A stretch of 64,000 nt of DNA from Sphingomonas sp. S2M10 (GTDB taxonomy: Bacteria > Pseudomonadota > Alphaproteobacteria > Sphingomonadales > Sphingomonadaceae), in contig NZ_JAAILI010000022.1 in the NCBI RefSeq assembly GCF_012650175.1, forward strand, positions 107,149 through 171,148, in the 5' to 3' direction. Positions 29,853 to 41,640 of the stretch are shown here, piece after piece (the stretch's first letter is position 1; every line of letters begins with the position of its first letter). The notes beneath the pieces were generated by a model, which was not told the origin of the DNA, made no database searches, and saw nothing but the letters and a program-made list of their open reading frames with translations. Both the position numbers and the translations under genes were made by a program.

Positions 29853-31310
29853 TCAGAACAGCGCCTTCGCCGCGACCAGCGACCAAGTGCCGAGCGCACC
29901 GAACACCACCCAGCCGATCGGCGAGATGACGACCGCGCTGATCGCAATCAGGCCGCCTTCGACCAGGTCGGTCTTGCCAGAAAAGGCAGGCGCCGGCTCG
30001 TCGAAGTACATCGTCTTGACGATCTTGAGGTAATAGAAGGCACCGATCGTCGAGGCCGCGGCACCCACGGTGGCGAAGGCGATCAGGCCCGAATGCATCG
30101 CGGCGATGAACACGCCCAGCTTGGCGAAGAAGCCGAGCAGCGGCGGGATGCCCGCAAGGCTGAACATGAAGATCGCCAGCGCCAGCGCCAGGCCCGGCCG
30201 CGTGCGCGACATGCCCGAGAGGCTGGCGATGGTCTCGACCGGCTCGCCGTCATCGCCCCGCATCTGCAGCACCACCAGGAAGCTGCCGATCGTCATGACG
30301 ACATAGATCGCCATGTAGACGAGCACGCTCGCCACGCCTTCCTCGCCACCGGCGGCAAGGCCGATCAGCGCGAAGCCGACATTGTTGATCGACGAATAGG
30401 CGAGCAGGCGCTTGATGTTGGTCTGGCCGATCGCCGCCACCGCACCGAAGATGATCGAGGCGAGCGAGGCGAAGATCACGATCTGGCGCCATTCGAAGAT
30501 CGCCGGGCCCATCGCGTCGACCGCGACACGAACCGCCATCGCCACCGCCGCCATCTTGGGCGCCGAAGCGAAATACGCGGTGACCGGAGTCGGCGCGCCT
30601 TCATACACGTCCGGCGTCCACATGTGGAACGGCACGGCCGAAATTTTGAAGGCAAGACCGGCGAACACGAACACCAGACCGAACAGCAGGCCCGTGTGCT
30701 GCGCGCCCGCGAGACCGGCATGATAGGCGCCCTCGATGCCCTCGAACAGCGTCGTGCCGGCAAAGCCGTACACCAGGCTGATGCCGTAGAGCAGTATGCC
30801 CGAGGCCAGCGCGCCGAGCACGAAATACTTCAGGCCCGCTTCCGCCGAGCGCGTATCACGCCGCATGAAGCTCGCGAGAATATAGGCCGAGAGGCTCTGC
30901 AGCTCGAGACCGACATAGAGGCTCAGCAGATCGCCTGCCGACACCATCATGCCCATGCCCACCGTGGAGAGTAGGATCAGGACCGGATATTCGGGACGCA
31001 GATCCTCCCCCGAGGTCCGCTGGAAGAAGCCCGGCGCGATCAGGATCGACACCGCAGCAGCGACATAGATCACCACCTTGGCGAAGGTCGCGAACGCATC
31101 CGCCCGGAACAGGCCGCCAAAGGCGATGCCGCCGGTGGAGGCAGGCCCCGTCAGCGCGATCCCGGCACCGACGAGCAGGGCCACCGAGGCCCAGCTCACC
31201 AGCTTGGTCGATGCCTGGCCGCCCCAGGCGGCGACCAGCATCAGGACGATCGAACCGAGCGCGAGCACCAGCTCGGGCAGGGTCATCAGCAATTGCATCG
31301 AATAGGCCAT
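29853..31310 (-). CDS. nuoN: NADH-quinone oxidoreductase subunit N
   Basis: One of the three antiporter-like membrane subunits of complex I, part of the proton-pumping arm. The 485 residues give about 14 hydrophobic segments, with the conserved VGLELQSLSAYILASF and TNIKRLLAYSSINNVGFALI around the key glutamate and lysine. ATG 31310 overlaps the nuoM stop (TGATG). It is the last nuo gene and is followed by birA. Confidence 0.97.
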   Translation of the reverse strand: MAYSMQLLMTLPELVLALGSIVLMLVAAWGGQASTKLVSWASVALLVGAGIALTGPASTGGIAFGGLFRADAFATFAKVVIYVAAAVSILIAPGFFQRTSGEDLRPEYPVLILLSTVGMGMMVSAGDLLSLYVGLELQSLSAYILASFMRRDTRSAEAGLKYFVLGALASGILLYGISLVYGFAGTTLFEGIEGAYHAGLAGAQHTGLLFGLVFVFAGLAFKISAVPFHMWTPDVYEGAPTPVTAYFASAPKMAAVAMAVRVAVDAMGPAIFEWRQIVIFASLASIIFGAVAAIGQTNIKRLLAYSSINNVGFALIGLAAGGEEGVASVLVYMAIYVVMTIGSFLVVLQMRGDDGEPVETIASLSGMSRTRPGLALALAIFMFSLAGIPPLLGFFAKLGVFIAAMHSGLIAFATVGAAASTIGAFYYLKIVKTMYFDEPAPAFSGKTDLVEGGLIAISAVVISPIGWVVFGALGTWSLVAAKALF

Positions 31311-32875
31311 CAGTGCGCCTCCCCGTGCGCGGAGGCTTCATAAGCGGGGGCCGCCTTGGGCGAACCCGGCGTGGGCTTGGAGTCGCTGATCGATGCGGCC
31401 TGCGCGGCGCTGTCGAGGCGCTGCGTCAGCCGCGCGACGTCGGCGCGCATCGGTGCGGTGAAGCTGGTCGGGTACACGCCCATCCACAGCACCACGGCAG
31501 CCAGCGCGACGAGCATCGCGACTTCGCGACCGTCGAGATCCGGCATCGCCTTCACATCGTCCTTGGTCAGGTCGCCCCACACCACTCGACGGAACAGGTA
31601 GAGCATATAGGCGGCGCCGAGGATGATGCCGGTGGTGCCGATCAGCGCGGTCGCGGTCGAGACCTGGTACACGCCGGCGAGGCTGAAGAATTCGCCGACG
31701 AAGTTGCTGGTGCCCGGCAGGCCGATCGAGGCCATGGTGAACAGCAGGAACAGCACGGCATAGCGCGGCATGTTGATCGCGAGGCCACCATAGCGGTCGA
31801 TCTCGCGGGTGTGCAGGCGATCATAGATGATGCCGACGCACAGGAACAGCGCGCCCGAGACCACGCCGTGGCCCAGCATCACCATCATCGCACCGTCGAT
31901 GCCGTTCGCGTTGAAGGCGAACAGGCCCATGGTGACGATTGCCATGTGCGCGACCGACGAATAGGCGATCAGCTTCTTCATGTCGCTCTGCACGAGCGCG
32001 ACGAGCGAGGTGTAGACCACCGCGACGCACGACAGGCCGAACACCACCCACATGAACTGCACCGACGCGACCGGGAACATCGGCAGCGAGAAGCGCAGGA
32101 AGCCATAGCCGCCGAGCTTCAGCAGCACGCCCGCCAGGATGACCGACCCTGCGGTCGGCGCCTGGACGTGCGCGTCGGGAAGCCAGGTGTGGACCGGCCA
32201 CATCGGCATCTTCACCGCGAACGAGGCGAAGAAGGCGAGCCACAGCCAGGTCTGCCAGCTGGCGGGGAAATCGTGCGCCATCAGGTACGGGATCGACGTC
32301 GTGCCCGTGGTCAGCACCATCGCGATCATCGCGATGAGCATCAGCAGCGAGCCGAGCAGCGTGTACAGGAAGAACTTGTACGACGCATAGATGCGGTTCA
32401 CGCCGCCCCAGATGCCGATGATCAGGTACATCGGGATCAGGCCGCCTTCGAAGAAGACGTAAAACAGGAACAGGTCCTGCGCGGCGAAGGTGCCGATCAT
32501 CAGCACTTCGGTCGCGAGGAACGCCGCCATATATTCCGGCACGCGCTTGGTGACCGAGAGCCAGCTGGCCCCGATGCAGATCGGCATCAGGAACAGCGAG
32601 AGCTCGATCAGCAGGAAGGCAAAGCCGTCGATGCCGAGCGCCCAGGAGAACTCGACGCCGCCCATCTTGAACAGCGTGACATGCTCGACGAACTGCCACT
32701 GCGGGGCACCGTCGCCATGCTGGAACTGGGTCCAGAGCCAGGCGCCGAGCGCCAGGTTGACGAGCGTCGCGAGGAGCGCGGTCCACCGCGCCCCCTGTGC
32801 TCCGACGAACAGGCAGAGCACCGCGGCAATCGCGGGCACGGCGAGCAGGACGGAAAGGATCGGAAAGCCGGTCAT
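31310..32875 (-). CDS. nuoM: NADH-quinone oxidoreductase subunit M
   Basis: Antiporter-like membrane subunit of complex I. The 521 residues are membrane-spanning throughout, with LFYVFFEGGLIPMYLIIGIW (conserved Glu in helix 5) and MKKLIAYSSVAHMAIVTMGL (conserved Lys). The C-terminal tail of about 30 residues is hydrophilic and Ala/Pro-rich. I start at MTGFPILSVLL (32875), 7 bases after the nuoL stop, rather than at the upstream in-frame start inside the nuoL end. Confidence 0.97.
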   Translation of the reverse strand: MTGFPILSVLLAVPAIAAVLCLFVGAQGARWTALLATLVNLALGAWLWTQFQHGDGAPQWQFVEHVTLFKMGGVEFSWALGIDGFAFLLIELSLFLMPICIGASWLSVTKRVPEYMAAFLATEVLMIGTFAAQDLFLFYVFFEGGLIPMYLIIGIWGGVNRIYASYKFFLYTLLGSLLMLIAMIAMVLTTGTTSIPYLMAHDFPASWQTWLWLAFFASFAVKMPMWPVHTWLPDAHVQAPTAGSVILAGVLLKLGGYGFLRFSLPMFPVASVQFMWVVFGLSCVAVVYTSLVALVQSDMKKLIAYSSVAHMAIVTMGLFAFNANGIDGAMMVMLGHGVVSGALFLCVGIIYDRLHTREIDRYGGLAINMPRYAVLFLLFTMASIGLPGTSNFVGEFFSLAGVYQVSTATALIGTTGIILGAAYMLYLFRRVVWGDLTKDDVKAMPDLDGREVAMLVALAAVVLWMGVYPTSFTAPMRADVARLTQRLDSAAQAASISDSKPTPGSPKAAPAYEASAHGEAH

Positions 32876-32882
32876 TGTTCCA

Positions 32883-35006
32883 TCACCTCGCAATGACCCA
32901 GGTGAGCGCGGCGGTGAGCCCGATCAGCATGACGAAGGCATAGGTGTAGAGATACCCCGATTGCAGCTTGACGGCTCCGAAGCTTCCGAACTGCACCAGG
33001 CGCGCCGCGCCATTGGGGCCGAACCGGTCGATCGTCTGCTCGTCGCCGCGCTTCCAGAACAGCCGCCCGATGGCGAATGCGGGACGCACGAAGAGCAGGT
33101 TGTAGAGCTCGTCGAAATACCACTTGTTGAGCAGGAACAGATACAGCGGACGCACCTGCTCGGCGAAGGCCGCCGGGAAGCCCGGCGAGACGATGTACGC
33201 GAAGATCGCGGTGCCCAGGCCCAGCAGCATCGCCACCGTGGCCGAAAGCTTCACCCACACCGGCACTTCATGCATCGCGTGCATCAGGTGCTCGTTGAAG
33301 GCCAGCGCGCCGTGCCAATAGGTCTCGCCCGCGGTCGGCTCGATGAACGCGCCGTGGAAGACGAAGCCGGCCAGCACTGCGCCGATCGACAGCAGGATCA
33401 GCGGGATCAGCATGACCAGCGGGCTCTCGTGCGGGTGGTAGCCCGCCGTGCCCTCGGCCTCGTGCGCGTGCAGCGCATGGGTGCCGTGCGGGGTGTGGCC
33501 CGCATCTTCCTGCGCCGGCGCATTGGCATGCTCGCTGCCATGGCCGTGCGTGTCGTGGGCATGCTCGTCGTGATGACCATGACCGTGCGCATCATGCACC
33601 GCGTGCTGGATATGCTCGGAAGCGGCCCAGCGCGGCTTGCCGTGGAAGGTCAGGAACACGACGCGCCACGAGTAGAAGCTGGTCAGCAGCGCGACGACCA
33701 CGCCGACCCAGAACACGCCGGTGTTGCCCGAGGCGAAGGCCGCCTCGATGATCGCGTCCTTCGAGTGGAAGCCGGCGAAACCAAAGGCCACCGGGTTGCC
33801 GAACAGCGCGGGGATGCCGACGCCGGTGATCGCGAGCGTGCCCGCCATCATCGCCGTGTAGGTCAGCGGGATCTTCTTCCACAGGCCGCCATAATAGCGC
33901 ATGTCCTGCTCGTGGTGCATCGCATGGATCACCGAGCCGGCACCGAGGAACAGCAGCGCCTTGAAGAAGGCGTGCGTGAACAGGTGGAACATCGCCGCGC
34001 CATAGGCGCCGACGCCCGCTGCGAAGAACATATAGCCGAGCTGCGAACAGGTCGAATAGGCGATCACGCGCTTGATGTCGGTCTGCGTCGTGCCGACGGT
34101 GGCGGCGAAGAAGCAGGTAGCCGCGCCGATTACCATCACGACGTGCATCGCGACCGCGCTCTGCTCGAACAACGGCGACATGCGGCAGACCATGAACACG
34201 CCCGCGGTCACCATGGTCGCGGCGTGGATCAGCGCCGACACCGGGGTCGGGCCTTCCATCGCGTCCGGCAACCAGGTGTGCAGGCCGAGCTGGGCCGACT
34301 TGCCCATCGCGCCGACGAACAGCAGCAGGCAGAGCACGGTGATCGTGTCGAAGCGGTGGCCGAGGAAGCCGATCGTCGACCCGGCATGGTTCGGCGCCGC
34401 CGCCAGGATCGTCGGGATGTCGACGGTGCCGAAGACCAGGAACACGCCGAAGATGCCGAGCATGAAGCCGAGGTCGCCGACGCGGTTGACCACGAAGGCC
34501 TTGATCGCCGCGGCATTGGCGCTGGGCTTGCGGAACCAGAACCCGATCAGCAGGTAGGACGCGAGACCCACGCCTTCCCAGCCGAAGAACATCTGCACCA
34601 GGTTGTTCGCGGTCACGAGCATCAGCATCGCGAAGGTGAACAGCGACAGGTACGCGAAGAAGCGCGGCTGATCCGGCTCCTCGCTCATATAGCCCCAGCT
34701 ATAGAGGTGGACGAGCGCCGAGACGCTGGTGACCACCACGAGCATCACCGCGGTCAGCGCGTCGACGCGCAGTTCCCAGGCGAAGCTCATCGTGCCCGAG
34801 GTCATCCAGTGCAGCACCGGGGTGACCGTCGGGGCGGCCGAGCCGCTGAGGTACGAGAGGAAGATAGGCCACGACAGGCCGCACGCCACGAACAGCGAGC
34901 CCGTGGTGACGATCTTGGGGAGCGCGGCGCCGAACGACTTGTTCACGAGCCCCGCAACGGCTGCCGCGAGGAGCGGCAGGAATACGATGATCAGAATGGA
35001 CGACAT
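32883..35006 (-). CDS. nuoL: NADH-quinone oxidoreductase subunit L, with His-rich loop
   Basis: The largest antiporter-like subunit of complex I, at the far end of the membrane arm and carrying the long lateral helix. The 707 residues include [38 protein letters not shown] and [20 protein letters not shown]. Residues 465-528 form a hydrophilic loop with 19 histidines ([19 protein letters not shown] is its core), between the last core helices and the HESP segment before the C-terminal helices. Loops of variable length occur here in related bacteria; this one is notably His-rich. ATG 35006 overlaps the nuoK stop by one base. Confidence 0.97.
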   Translation of the reverse strand: MSSILIIVFLPLLAAAVAGLVNKSFGAALPKIVTTGSLFVACGLSWPIFLSYLSGSAAPTVTPVLHWMTSGTMSFAWELRVDALTAVMLVVVTSVSALVHLYSWGYMSEEPDQPRFFAYLSLFTFAMLMLVTANNLVQMFFGWEGVGLASYLLIGFWFRKPSANAAAIKAFVVNRVGDLGFMLGIFGVFLVFGTVDIPTILAAAPNHAGSTIGFLGHRFDTITVLCLLLFVGAMGKSAQLGLHTWLPDAMEGPTPVSALIHAATMVTAGVFMVCRMSPLFEQSAVAMHVVMVIGAATCFFAATVGTTQTDIKRVIAYSTCSQLGYMFFAAGVGAYGAAMFHLFTHAFFKALLFLGAGSVIHAMHHEQDMRYYGGLWKKIPLTYTAMMAGTLAITGVGIPALFGNPVAFGFAGFHSKDAIIEAAFASGNTGVFWVGVVVALLTSFYSWRVVFLTFHGKPRWAASEHIQHAVHDAHGHGHHDEHAHDTHGHGSEHANAPAQEDAGHTPHGTHALHAHEAEGTAGYHPHESPLVMLIPLILLSIGAVLAGFVFHGAFIEPTAGETYWHGALAFNEHLMHAMHEVPVWVKLSATVAMLLGLGTAIFAYIVSPGFPAAFAEQVRPLYLFLLNKWYFDELYNLLFVRPAFAIGRLFWKRGDEQTIDRFGPNGAARLVQFGSFGAVKLQSGYLYTYAFVMLIGLTAALTWVIAR

Positions 35007-35311
35007 CAGCCCTTCATCCGATTGACGTCGTCGACCGAAATCGTGCCGCGACCGCGGAAATAGATGACCAGGATCGCGAGGCCGATCGCGGCCTCACCGG
35101 CGGCGACGGTCAGCACGAACATCGCGAACACTTGGCCGACCAGATCGCCGAGGAACGACGAGAAGGCGACGAAATTGAGGTTCACGGCCAGAAGGATGAG
35201 TTCGATCGCCATCAGGATGACGATCAGATTCTTCCGGTTCATGAAGATGCCGAGCACCCCCATGGTGAACAGGATGGCCGAGACGACCAGATAATGGGTT
35301 AGCGAGATCAC
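35006..35311 (-). CDS. nuoK: NADH-quinone oxidoreductase subunit K
   Basis: A 101-residue three-helix membrane subunit of complex I. The start is a GTG (35309-35311) overlapping the nuoJ stop as [24 protein letters not shown], then [17 protein letters not shown] with the conserved membrane glutamate, and [20 protein letters not shown] with the second. The length and sequence are standard. A longer in-frame extension upstream is only the nuoJ region read in another frame. Confidence 0.96.
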   Translation of the reverse strand: MISLTHYLVVSAILFTMGVLGIFMNRKNLIVILMAIELILLAVNLNFVAFSSFLGDLVGQVFAMFVLTVAAGEAAIGLAILVIYFRGRGTISVDDVNRMKG

Positions 35312-35919
35312 AGCTCCATCCCCTGCCCGACCGCCGGGTTCATGTTCCGGGTGGCGTCCTTGGCGCGGCGGGCGTTCTGGCGCGCAATGTTCTGCGGCCG
35401 CACGTCGCTGCGCTTGCGATAGGTCAGCACGATCGCACCGATCATCGCGACCAGCAGCACCAGACCGGCGCCTTCGAACACGAAGAGGTAGCGCGTGTAC
35501 AGCAGCTGGCCGATCGCTTCGATATTCGGGACGCCGTCCTGCACCGGGGCGAGGCGACGGCCCAGCGCGAGCTTGCCGGCGCTCCATGCACCCACTGCGA
35601 CGATGATCTCGGCAACCAGCGCGATGGCGAGCAGCGCGCCGACGGCGGCATATTTCATCACGCCCGCGCGCAGCTCGGTGAAGTCGATGTCGAGCATCAT
35701 GACGACGAACAGGAACAGCACCGCGACCGCGCCGACATAGACGATCACCAGCAGCATGGCGATGAATTCGGCGCCCACGAGCACCATCAGGCCCGCGGCG
35801 TTGAAGAACGCCAGGATGAGCCAGAGGACGGAATGTACCGGGTTACGCGACAGGATCGTGCAGGCGCCGGAGACGCACACGATGATCGCGAACAGGTAAA
35901 AGGCGAGAAGCTGGATCAC
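35308..35919 (-). CDS. nuoJ: NADH-quinone oxidoreductase subunit J
   Basis: A 203-residue membrane subunit of complex I with five hydrophobic segments: [20 protein letters not shown], the conserved [40 protein letters not shown], and two more. The C-terminal ~35 residues are basic and hydrophilic. It is coupled to nuoK by a 4-base overlap and lies 33 bases downstream of nuoI. Confidence 0.96.
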   Translation of the reverse strand: MIQLLAFYLFAIIVCVSGACTILSRNPVHSVLWLILAFFNAAGLMVLVGAEFIAMLLVIVYVGAVAVLFLFVVMMLDIDFTELRAGVMKYAAVGALLAIALVAEIIVAVGAWSAGKLALGRRLAPVQDGVPNIEAIGQLLYTRYLFVFEGAGLVLLVAMIGAIVLTYRKRSDVRPQNIARQNARRAKDATRNMNPAVGQGMEL

Positions 35920-35952
35920 GGAATCGGATGGCCCCTTTGAATGGTGCGGCGC

Positions 35953-36438
35953 TTAACGGTACGGCGCGTCGGCGGCAAGGTTCGCCGCGATGGCGCGTTC
36001 CCAGCGATCGCCGTTCGCGAGCAGCTTATCCTTCTGATAAATCAGCTCTTCACGCGTTTCGGTGGAAAATTCGAAATTCGGCCCCTCGACGATCGCATCG
36101 ACCGGGCACGCTTCCTGGCACAGGCCGCAATAGATGCACTTGGTCATGTCGATGTCGTAGCGCGTCGTGCGGCGGCTGCCGTCGTCGCGCGGTTCGGCCT
36201 CGATCGTGATCGCCAGCGCCGGGCACACCGCCTCGCACAGCTTGCACGCGATGCAGCGCTCCTCCCCATTGGGATAGCGGCGCAGCGCATGCTCGCCGCG
36301 GAAGCGGGGCGAGAGCGGGTTCTTCTCGTATGGATAGTTGATCGTCGCCTTGGGCTTGAAGAAATACTTCAAGGTCAGGGCATGCGCCTTGACGAACTCC
36401 CACAGAGTCCAGGTGCGAATGAAACTACCGACGCTCAT
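35953..36438 (-). CDS. nuoI: NADH-quinone oxidoreductase subunit I
   Basis: The 161-residue ferredoxin-like subunit that holds two [4Fe-4S] clusters in the connecting part of complex I. Both motifs are intact: [16 protein letters not shown] and [16 protein letters not shown]. The N-terminal amphipathic stretch ([19 protein letters not shown]) anchors it to the membrane. It overlaps the nuoH stop by 4 bases. Confidence 0.97.
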   Translation of the reverse strand: MSVGSFIRTWTLWEFVKAHALTLKYFFKPKATINYPYEKNPLSPRFRGEHALRRYPNGEERCIACKLCEAVCPALAITIEAEPRDDGSRRTTRYDIDMTKCIYCGLCQEACPVDAIVEGPNFEFSTETREELIYQKDKLLANGDRWERAIAANLAADAPYR

Positions 36439-37484
36439 GCGGGCACTCCAACCCGGGTCAGCATGAGATACCCGGAAACGAGGAAGACGAAGAGAAGCGA
36501 CAGCGGCAGGAAGATCTTCCAGCCCAAGCGCATCAGCTGGTCATAGCGATAGCGCGGGACGGTGGCCTTCACCCAGCTGAAGCAGAAGAAGAAGAACAGC
36601 ATCTTGGCGAACAGCCAGAGAATGCCCGGCACCATGTACAGCGGCGCCCAGTCGAACGGCGGAAGATAGCCGCCCCAGAACAGTGTCGCGTTGAGCGCGC
36701 ACATCAGGATGACGTTGGCGTACTCACCGAGCCAGTAGAGCGCGAAGGCCATCGACGAATATTCGGTCTGATAGCCCGCGACCAGCTCCGATTCCGCCTC
36801 GGTCAGGTCGAACGGCGCGCGCTGCGTCTCGGCGAGCGACGAGATGAAGAACACGATCGCCATCGGGAAGAGCAGCGGATTGACGAAGTTGCCGTTGACG
36901 AACCCGTAATAGCCCTTCTGCATCTCGACGATCGCGCCGAGATTGAACGAGCCGGCCCACAGCACGACCGAGATCAGCACGAAGCCGATCGAGACTTCGT
37001 AGCTCACCATCTGCGCGGCGGCGCGGATCGCCGAGTAGAACGGATATTTCGAGTTGGACGACCAGCCGGCGAGGATGATGCCGTACACGCCCAGCGACGA
37101 GGCCGCGAGCACGTAGAGCAGGCCGACATTGATGTTCGACAGCGCGACGCCCGCCTGGAACGGCACCACCGCCCACACGATCAGCGCGACCGTGAAGGTG
37201 ATGATCGGCGCGAGCAGGAACAGGCCCTTGTTCGCGCTCGACGGAATGATGGTTTCCTGCAGGAACACCTTCAGGCCGTCGGCGAAGGACTGGAGCAGGC
37301 CGAGCGGGCCGACCACGTTCGGGCCGCGACGCAGCGCCATCGCCGCCCAGATCTTGCGATCGGCATAGATGATCATGGCGACGGCCAGCATCACCGGCAG
37401 CGCGATGACGAGGATGTCGATCACCGTGGCGACGGTCCAGGCCAGCTCGAAGGGCAGGCCGAGATAGGTGAACCAGGAGGTCAT
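36435..37484 (-). CDS. nuoH: NADH-quinone oxidoreductase subunit H
   Basis: The quinone-site membrane subunit of complex I. Its 349 residues have eight or nine helices, with [20 protein letters not shown] and [20 protein letters not shown], the charged loops that line the quinone channel. I start at [16 protein letters not shown] (37484), whose ATG overlaps the nuoG stop as ATGA. Confidence 0.97.
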   Translation of the reverse strand: MTSWFTYLGLPFELAWTVATVIDILVIALPVMLAVAMIIYADRKIWAAMALRRGPNVVGPLGLLQSFADGLKVFLQETIIPSSANKGLFLLAPIITFTVALIVWAVVPFQAGVALSNINVGLLYVLAASSLGVYGIILAGWSSNSKYPFYSAIRAAAQMVSYEVSIGFVLISVVLWAGSFNLGAIVEMQKGYYGFVNGNFVNPLLFPMAIVFFISSLAETQRAPFDLTEAESELVAGYQTEYSSMAFALYWLGEYANVILMCALNATLFWGGYLPPFDWAPLYMVPGILWLFAKMLFFFFCFSWVKATVPRYRYDQLMRLGWKIFLPLSLLFVFLVSGYLMLTRVGVPA

Positions 37485-39498
37485 TCTGCGGCCTCTGCGA
37501 AGTCTTCGCCATGGAGCAGTTCGGCCGAGCAGCGCTGCATCGTCGGCGACGCACGGCAGATGGCGTTGGTGAGATAGAAGTCGGCGACCGGATAGGTCAC
37601 CGGACCCGAAGCCTGGCTGGCAAGCGAGGGCGGGTTCCATGCGAACGCGGCCAGACCTTCCTGGCCGAGCGCCGGAACCTCGCTTGCCATCGCGGCGCGC
37701 AGTTCGTCGAAGCTGTCGAACGGCAGCGTACGGCCGAGCTTTTCGGAGAGCGCGCGCAGGATCGTCCAATCCTCGCGCGCCTCGCCCGGTGCGAACACCG
37801 CGCGATCGGCGCGCTGCACCCGGCCTTCCAGGTTCACATAGGTGCCCGGCTTTTCGGCATAGGTGGCGCCCGGCAGGATCACATCGGCGTGATGCGCGCC
37901 CTGATCGCCGTGATGGCCGATATAGACCTTGAAGCTCGTGGCGAACTTCGCAAAGTCCACCTCGTCGGCGCCCAGGAAGAAGGCAAGCTTCGGCGATGCC
38001 GCGACGATATCGGCAATGCCGCCCTTTTGCGCAAAGCCGAGCATCAGGCCCGCCATCCGCGCCGCCGCGGTGTGGACGACGTTGAAGCCGTTCCATGCCG
38101 CCTCGGTCTCGGTCGCGGCGCGCTGGAACGCACCCGCGATCGCCAGCGCCGCACCATGGCCGTTCTTGAGCGCACCGGGGCCGAGGATCAGCGCCGGCTT
38201 CTTGGCATTGTCGATCGCCTGGGCGAGATTTTCCGGCAGGCTGCCCAGCAGCCCCAGATCGTCGCCCAGCCACTCGACCTTATAGGTCAGATCCACCTGC
38301 GGCCCGATCGCGAACACCTTAGCACCGCGCTTGATCGCCTTGCGCACGCGGGTGTTCACCAGCGGCGCTTCCCAGCGCAGGTTGGTGCCGACCAGCAGGA
38401 TCGCATCGGCCTCTTCGAGCGCCGCGATGGTGGTGTTGAACGCCACCGCCGACAGGCTCGACGTGTCATAAGCCATGCCGGTCTGGCGGCCTTCGAGCAG
38501 CTCCGAACCGAACGCCTTCACCAGCGCCTTGGCGGCATACATGGTCTCGGCATCGAGCAGGTCGCCGGCGATCGCCGCGACGCTCGAGCCGGCAGTGGCG
38601 GCCACGCCCGCAATCGCGTCGAACGCTTCTTCCCACGTCGCCGGGACCAGCTTGCCGTCCTTGCGGACGAACGGGCGGTCGAGACGGCGACGGACCAGCG
38701 CGTCGACATGGTAGCGGGTCTTGTCGTGCGCCCACTCCTCGTTCACGTCCTCGTTGATGCGCGGCAGGACGCGCATCACCTGACGGCCGCGGCTGTCGAG
38801 GCGGATGTTGGTGCCGACCGCGTCCATCACGTCGATCGACAGGTTCCGCTTGAGCTCCCAGGGGCGATATTCGAACGCGACCGGCTTATGGGTCAGCGCG
38901 CCGACCGGGCACAGGTCCGCGACATTGCCCGAAAGCTCGCTCTTGAACGCCTTTTCGAGATAGGTCGTGATCTGCATGTTCTCGCCGCGATAGATCGCGC
39001 CGATATCTTCCACGCCGGCCACTTCCTCGCCGAAGCGAACGCAGCGGGTGCACTGGATGCAGCGGGTCATCACCGTCTTGATGATGGGGCCCATATACTT
39101 TTCGGTGACCGCGCGCTTGTTTTCCTCATAGCGCGACTGGCCGCGACCATAGGCGACCGACTGGTCCTGCAGGTCGCACTCGCCGCCCTGATCGCAGATC
39201 GGGCAATCGAGCGGGTGGTTGATCAGCAGAAACTCCATCACGCCTTCGCGCGCGGCCTTGACCATCGGGCTGTCGGTGCGGACTTCCTGATTGTCGGCGG
39301 CCGGCAGCGCGCACGAAGCCTGGGGCTTGGGCGGTCCGGGCTTCACCTCGACCAGGCACATGCGGCAATTGCCGGCGATGCTCAGCCGTTCATGATAGCA
39401 GAAACGCGGAATCTCCTTGCCCGCGGCCTCGCAGGCCTGGAGCACGGTGGCGCCCTGCGGCACCTCGACTTCGATTCCGTCAACCTTGAGCTTGGGCA

Positions 39499-39499
<1 letters not shown>
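37481..39499 (-). CDS. nuoG: NADH-quinone oxidoreductase subunit G
   Basis: A 672-residue peripheral-arm subunit carrying several Fe-S clusters. Clusters seen are a [2Fe-2S] set ([19 protein letters not shown]), the His/Cys set ([18 protein letters not shown]) and a [4Fe-4S] set ([13 protein letters not shown]). The rest is the molybdopterin-type domain without cofactor. The start at [16 protein letters not shown] overlaps the nuoF stop (TAATG). Confidence 0.97.
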
Positions 39500-40803
<1,304 letters not shown>

Positions 40804-40804
40804 C

Positions 40805-40972
40805 TTAGCGTCCCTTCCCGACCAGCTTCTGTACGAACAGATAGAAGACTACGGCCAGACCGATCAGGACGAGCGTCCCGATCAAGTTAAATGCAAGCTT
40901 GAGCACCCAGCCGAGCACGACGATGCCGCCGATGATGGCCAGGATGGTGACGATGAGGCTGTTGCCCCGCAT
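40805..40972 (-). CDS. Small two-helix membrane protein between nuoE and nuoF
   Basis: A 55-residue reading frame starting [16 protein letters not shown] and ending [12 protein letters not shown], with two hydrophobic segments (about 6-26 and 28-49) and a basic tail. Its ATG overlaps the nuoE stop (TGATG) and its TAA lies 1 base before the GTG of nuoF. This spacing matches the rest of the operon and argues for a real, translationally coupled gene. It is not one of the 14 standard complex I subunits. It may be an accessory or assembly factor, but nothing in the sequence proves it. Confidence 0.75.
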   Translation of the reverse strand: MRGNSLIVTILAIIGGIVVLGWVLKLAFNLIGTLVLIGLAVVFYLFVQKLVGKGR

Positions 40973-41640
40973 CACCATTCGCCCCGATAGTCATGGTTCT
41001 CATTGACCATCGCGGTGAGCGTCGTCGGTCCGCCCAGCGGCTCCACGGTGTGGCGGCCCGGCTCCTGCGTGCCGGTCTTGGGGCTCTCGCCCTTGGCCAG
41101 CGCGTCGAGGATCGCGAGGGTGCGATCATAATCGAGATCTTCGAAATTGTCGTCGTTGATCTGCACCATCGGCGCCGACGAGCAATTGCCCATGCACTCG
41201 ACCTCGGTGAGCGTGAACAGCCCGTCCGCGGTGGTGTGGCCCTTCTTCAGCCCGCGCGCCTTGCACGCGGCCATCACGTCGTCCGACCCGCGCAGCATGC
41301 ACGGCGTCGTGCCGCAGACCTGCACATGGTAACGGCCGACCGGCACCAGGTTGAACATGGTGTAGAAGGTCGCGACCTCGAACACGCGGATGTACGGCAT
41401 GTCGAGCTGGCGGGCGACGAACTCGATCACCGGAACCGGCAGCCAGCCCTGGGTGTTCGTCTCGGCACCCACCTGGCGCTGCGCCAGATCGAGGAAAGGG
41501 ATGGTGCACGACATTTGGCGGCCCGCCGGATAGCGCGACATGATCTCGCGCGCCTTCTCGGCATTGGCCGGCGTCCAGGCGAAATTGCCCCAGCGCGCGC
41601 GCACTTCGGCTTCGTCGGGGAGTTGAGGAGCGTCAGCCAT
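40972..41640 (-). CDS. nuoE: NADH-quinone oxidoreductase subunit E
   Basis: A thioredoxin-like [2Fe-2S] subunit that sits beside NuoF. The 222 residues hold the four ligands in VCGTTPCMLRG and VECMGNCSSAPMVQIND, with EVATFYTMFNLVPVG upstream. The C-terminal ~50 residues beyond the core (TGTQEPGRHTVEPLGG) are an extension common in alphaproteobacteria. Its start overlaps the nuoD stop by one base. Confidence 0.97.
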   Translation of the reverse strand: MADAPQLPDEAEVRARWGNFAWTPANAEKAREIMSRYPAGRQMSCTIPFLDLAQRQVGAETNTQGWLPVPVIEFVARQLDMPYIRVFEVATFYTMFNLVPVGRYHVQVCGTTPCMLRGSDDVMAACKARGLKKGHTTADGLFTLTEVECMGNCSSAPMVQINDDNFEDLDYDRTLAILDALAKGESPKTGTQEPGRHTVEPLGGPTTLTAMVNENHDYRGEW

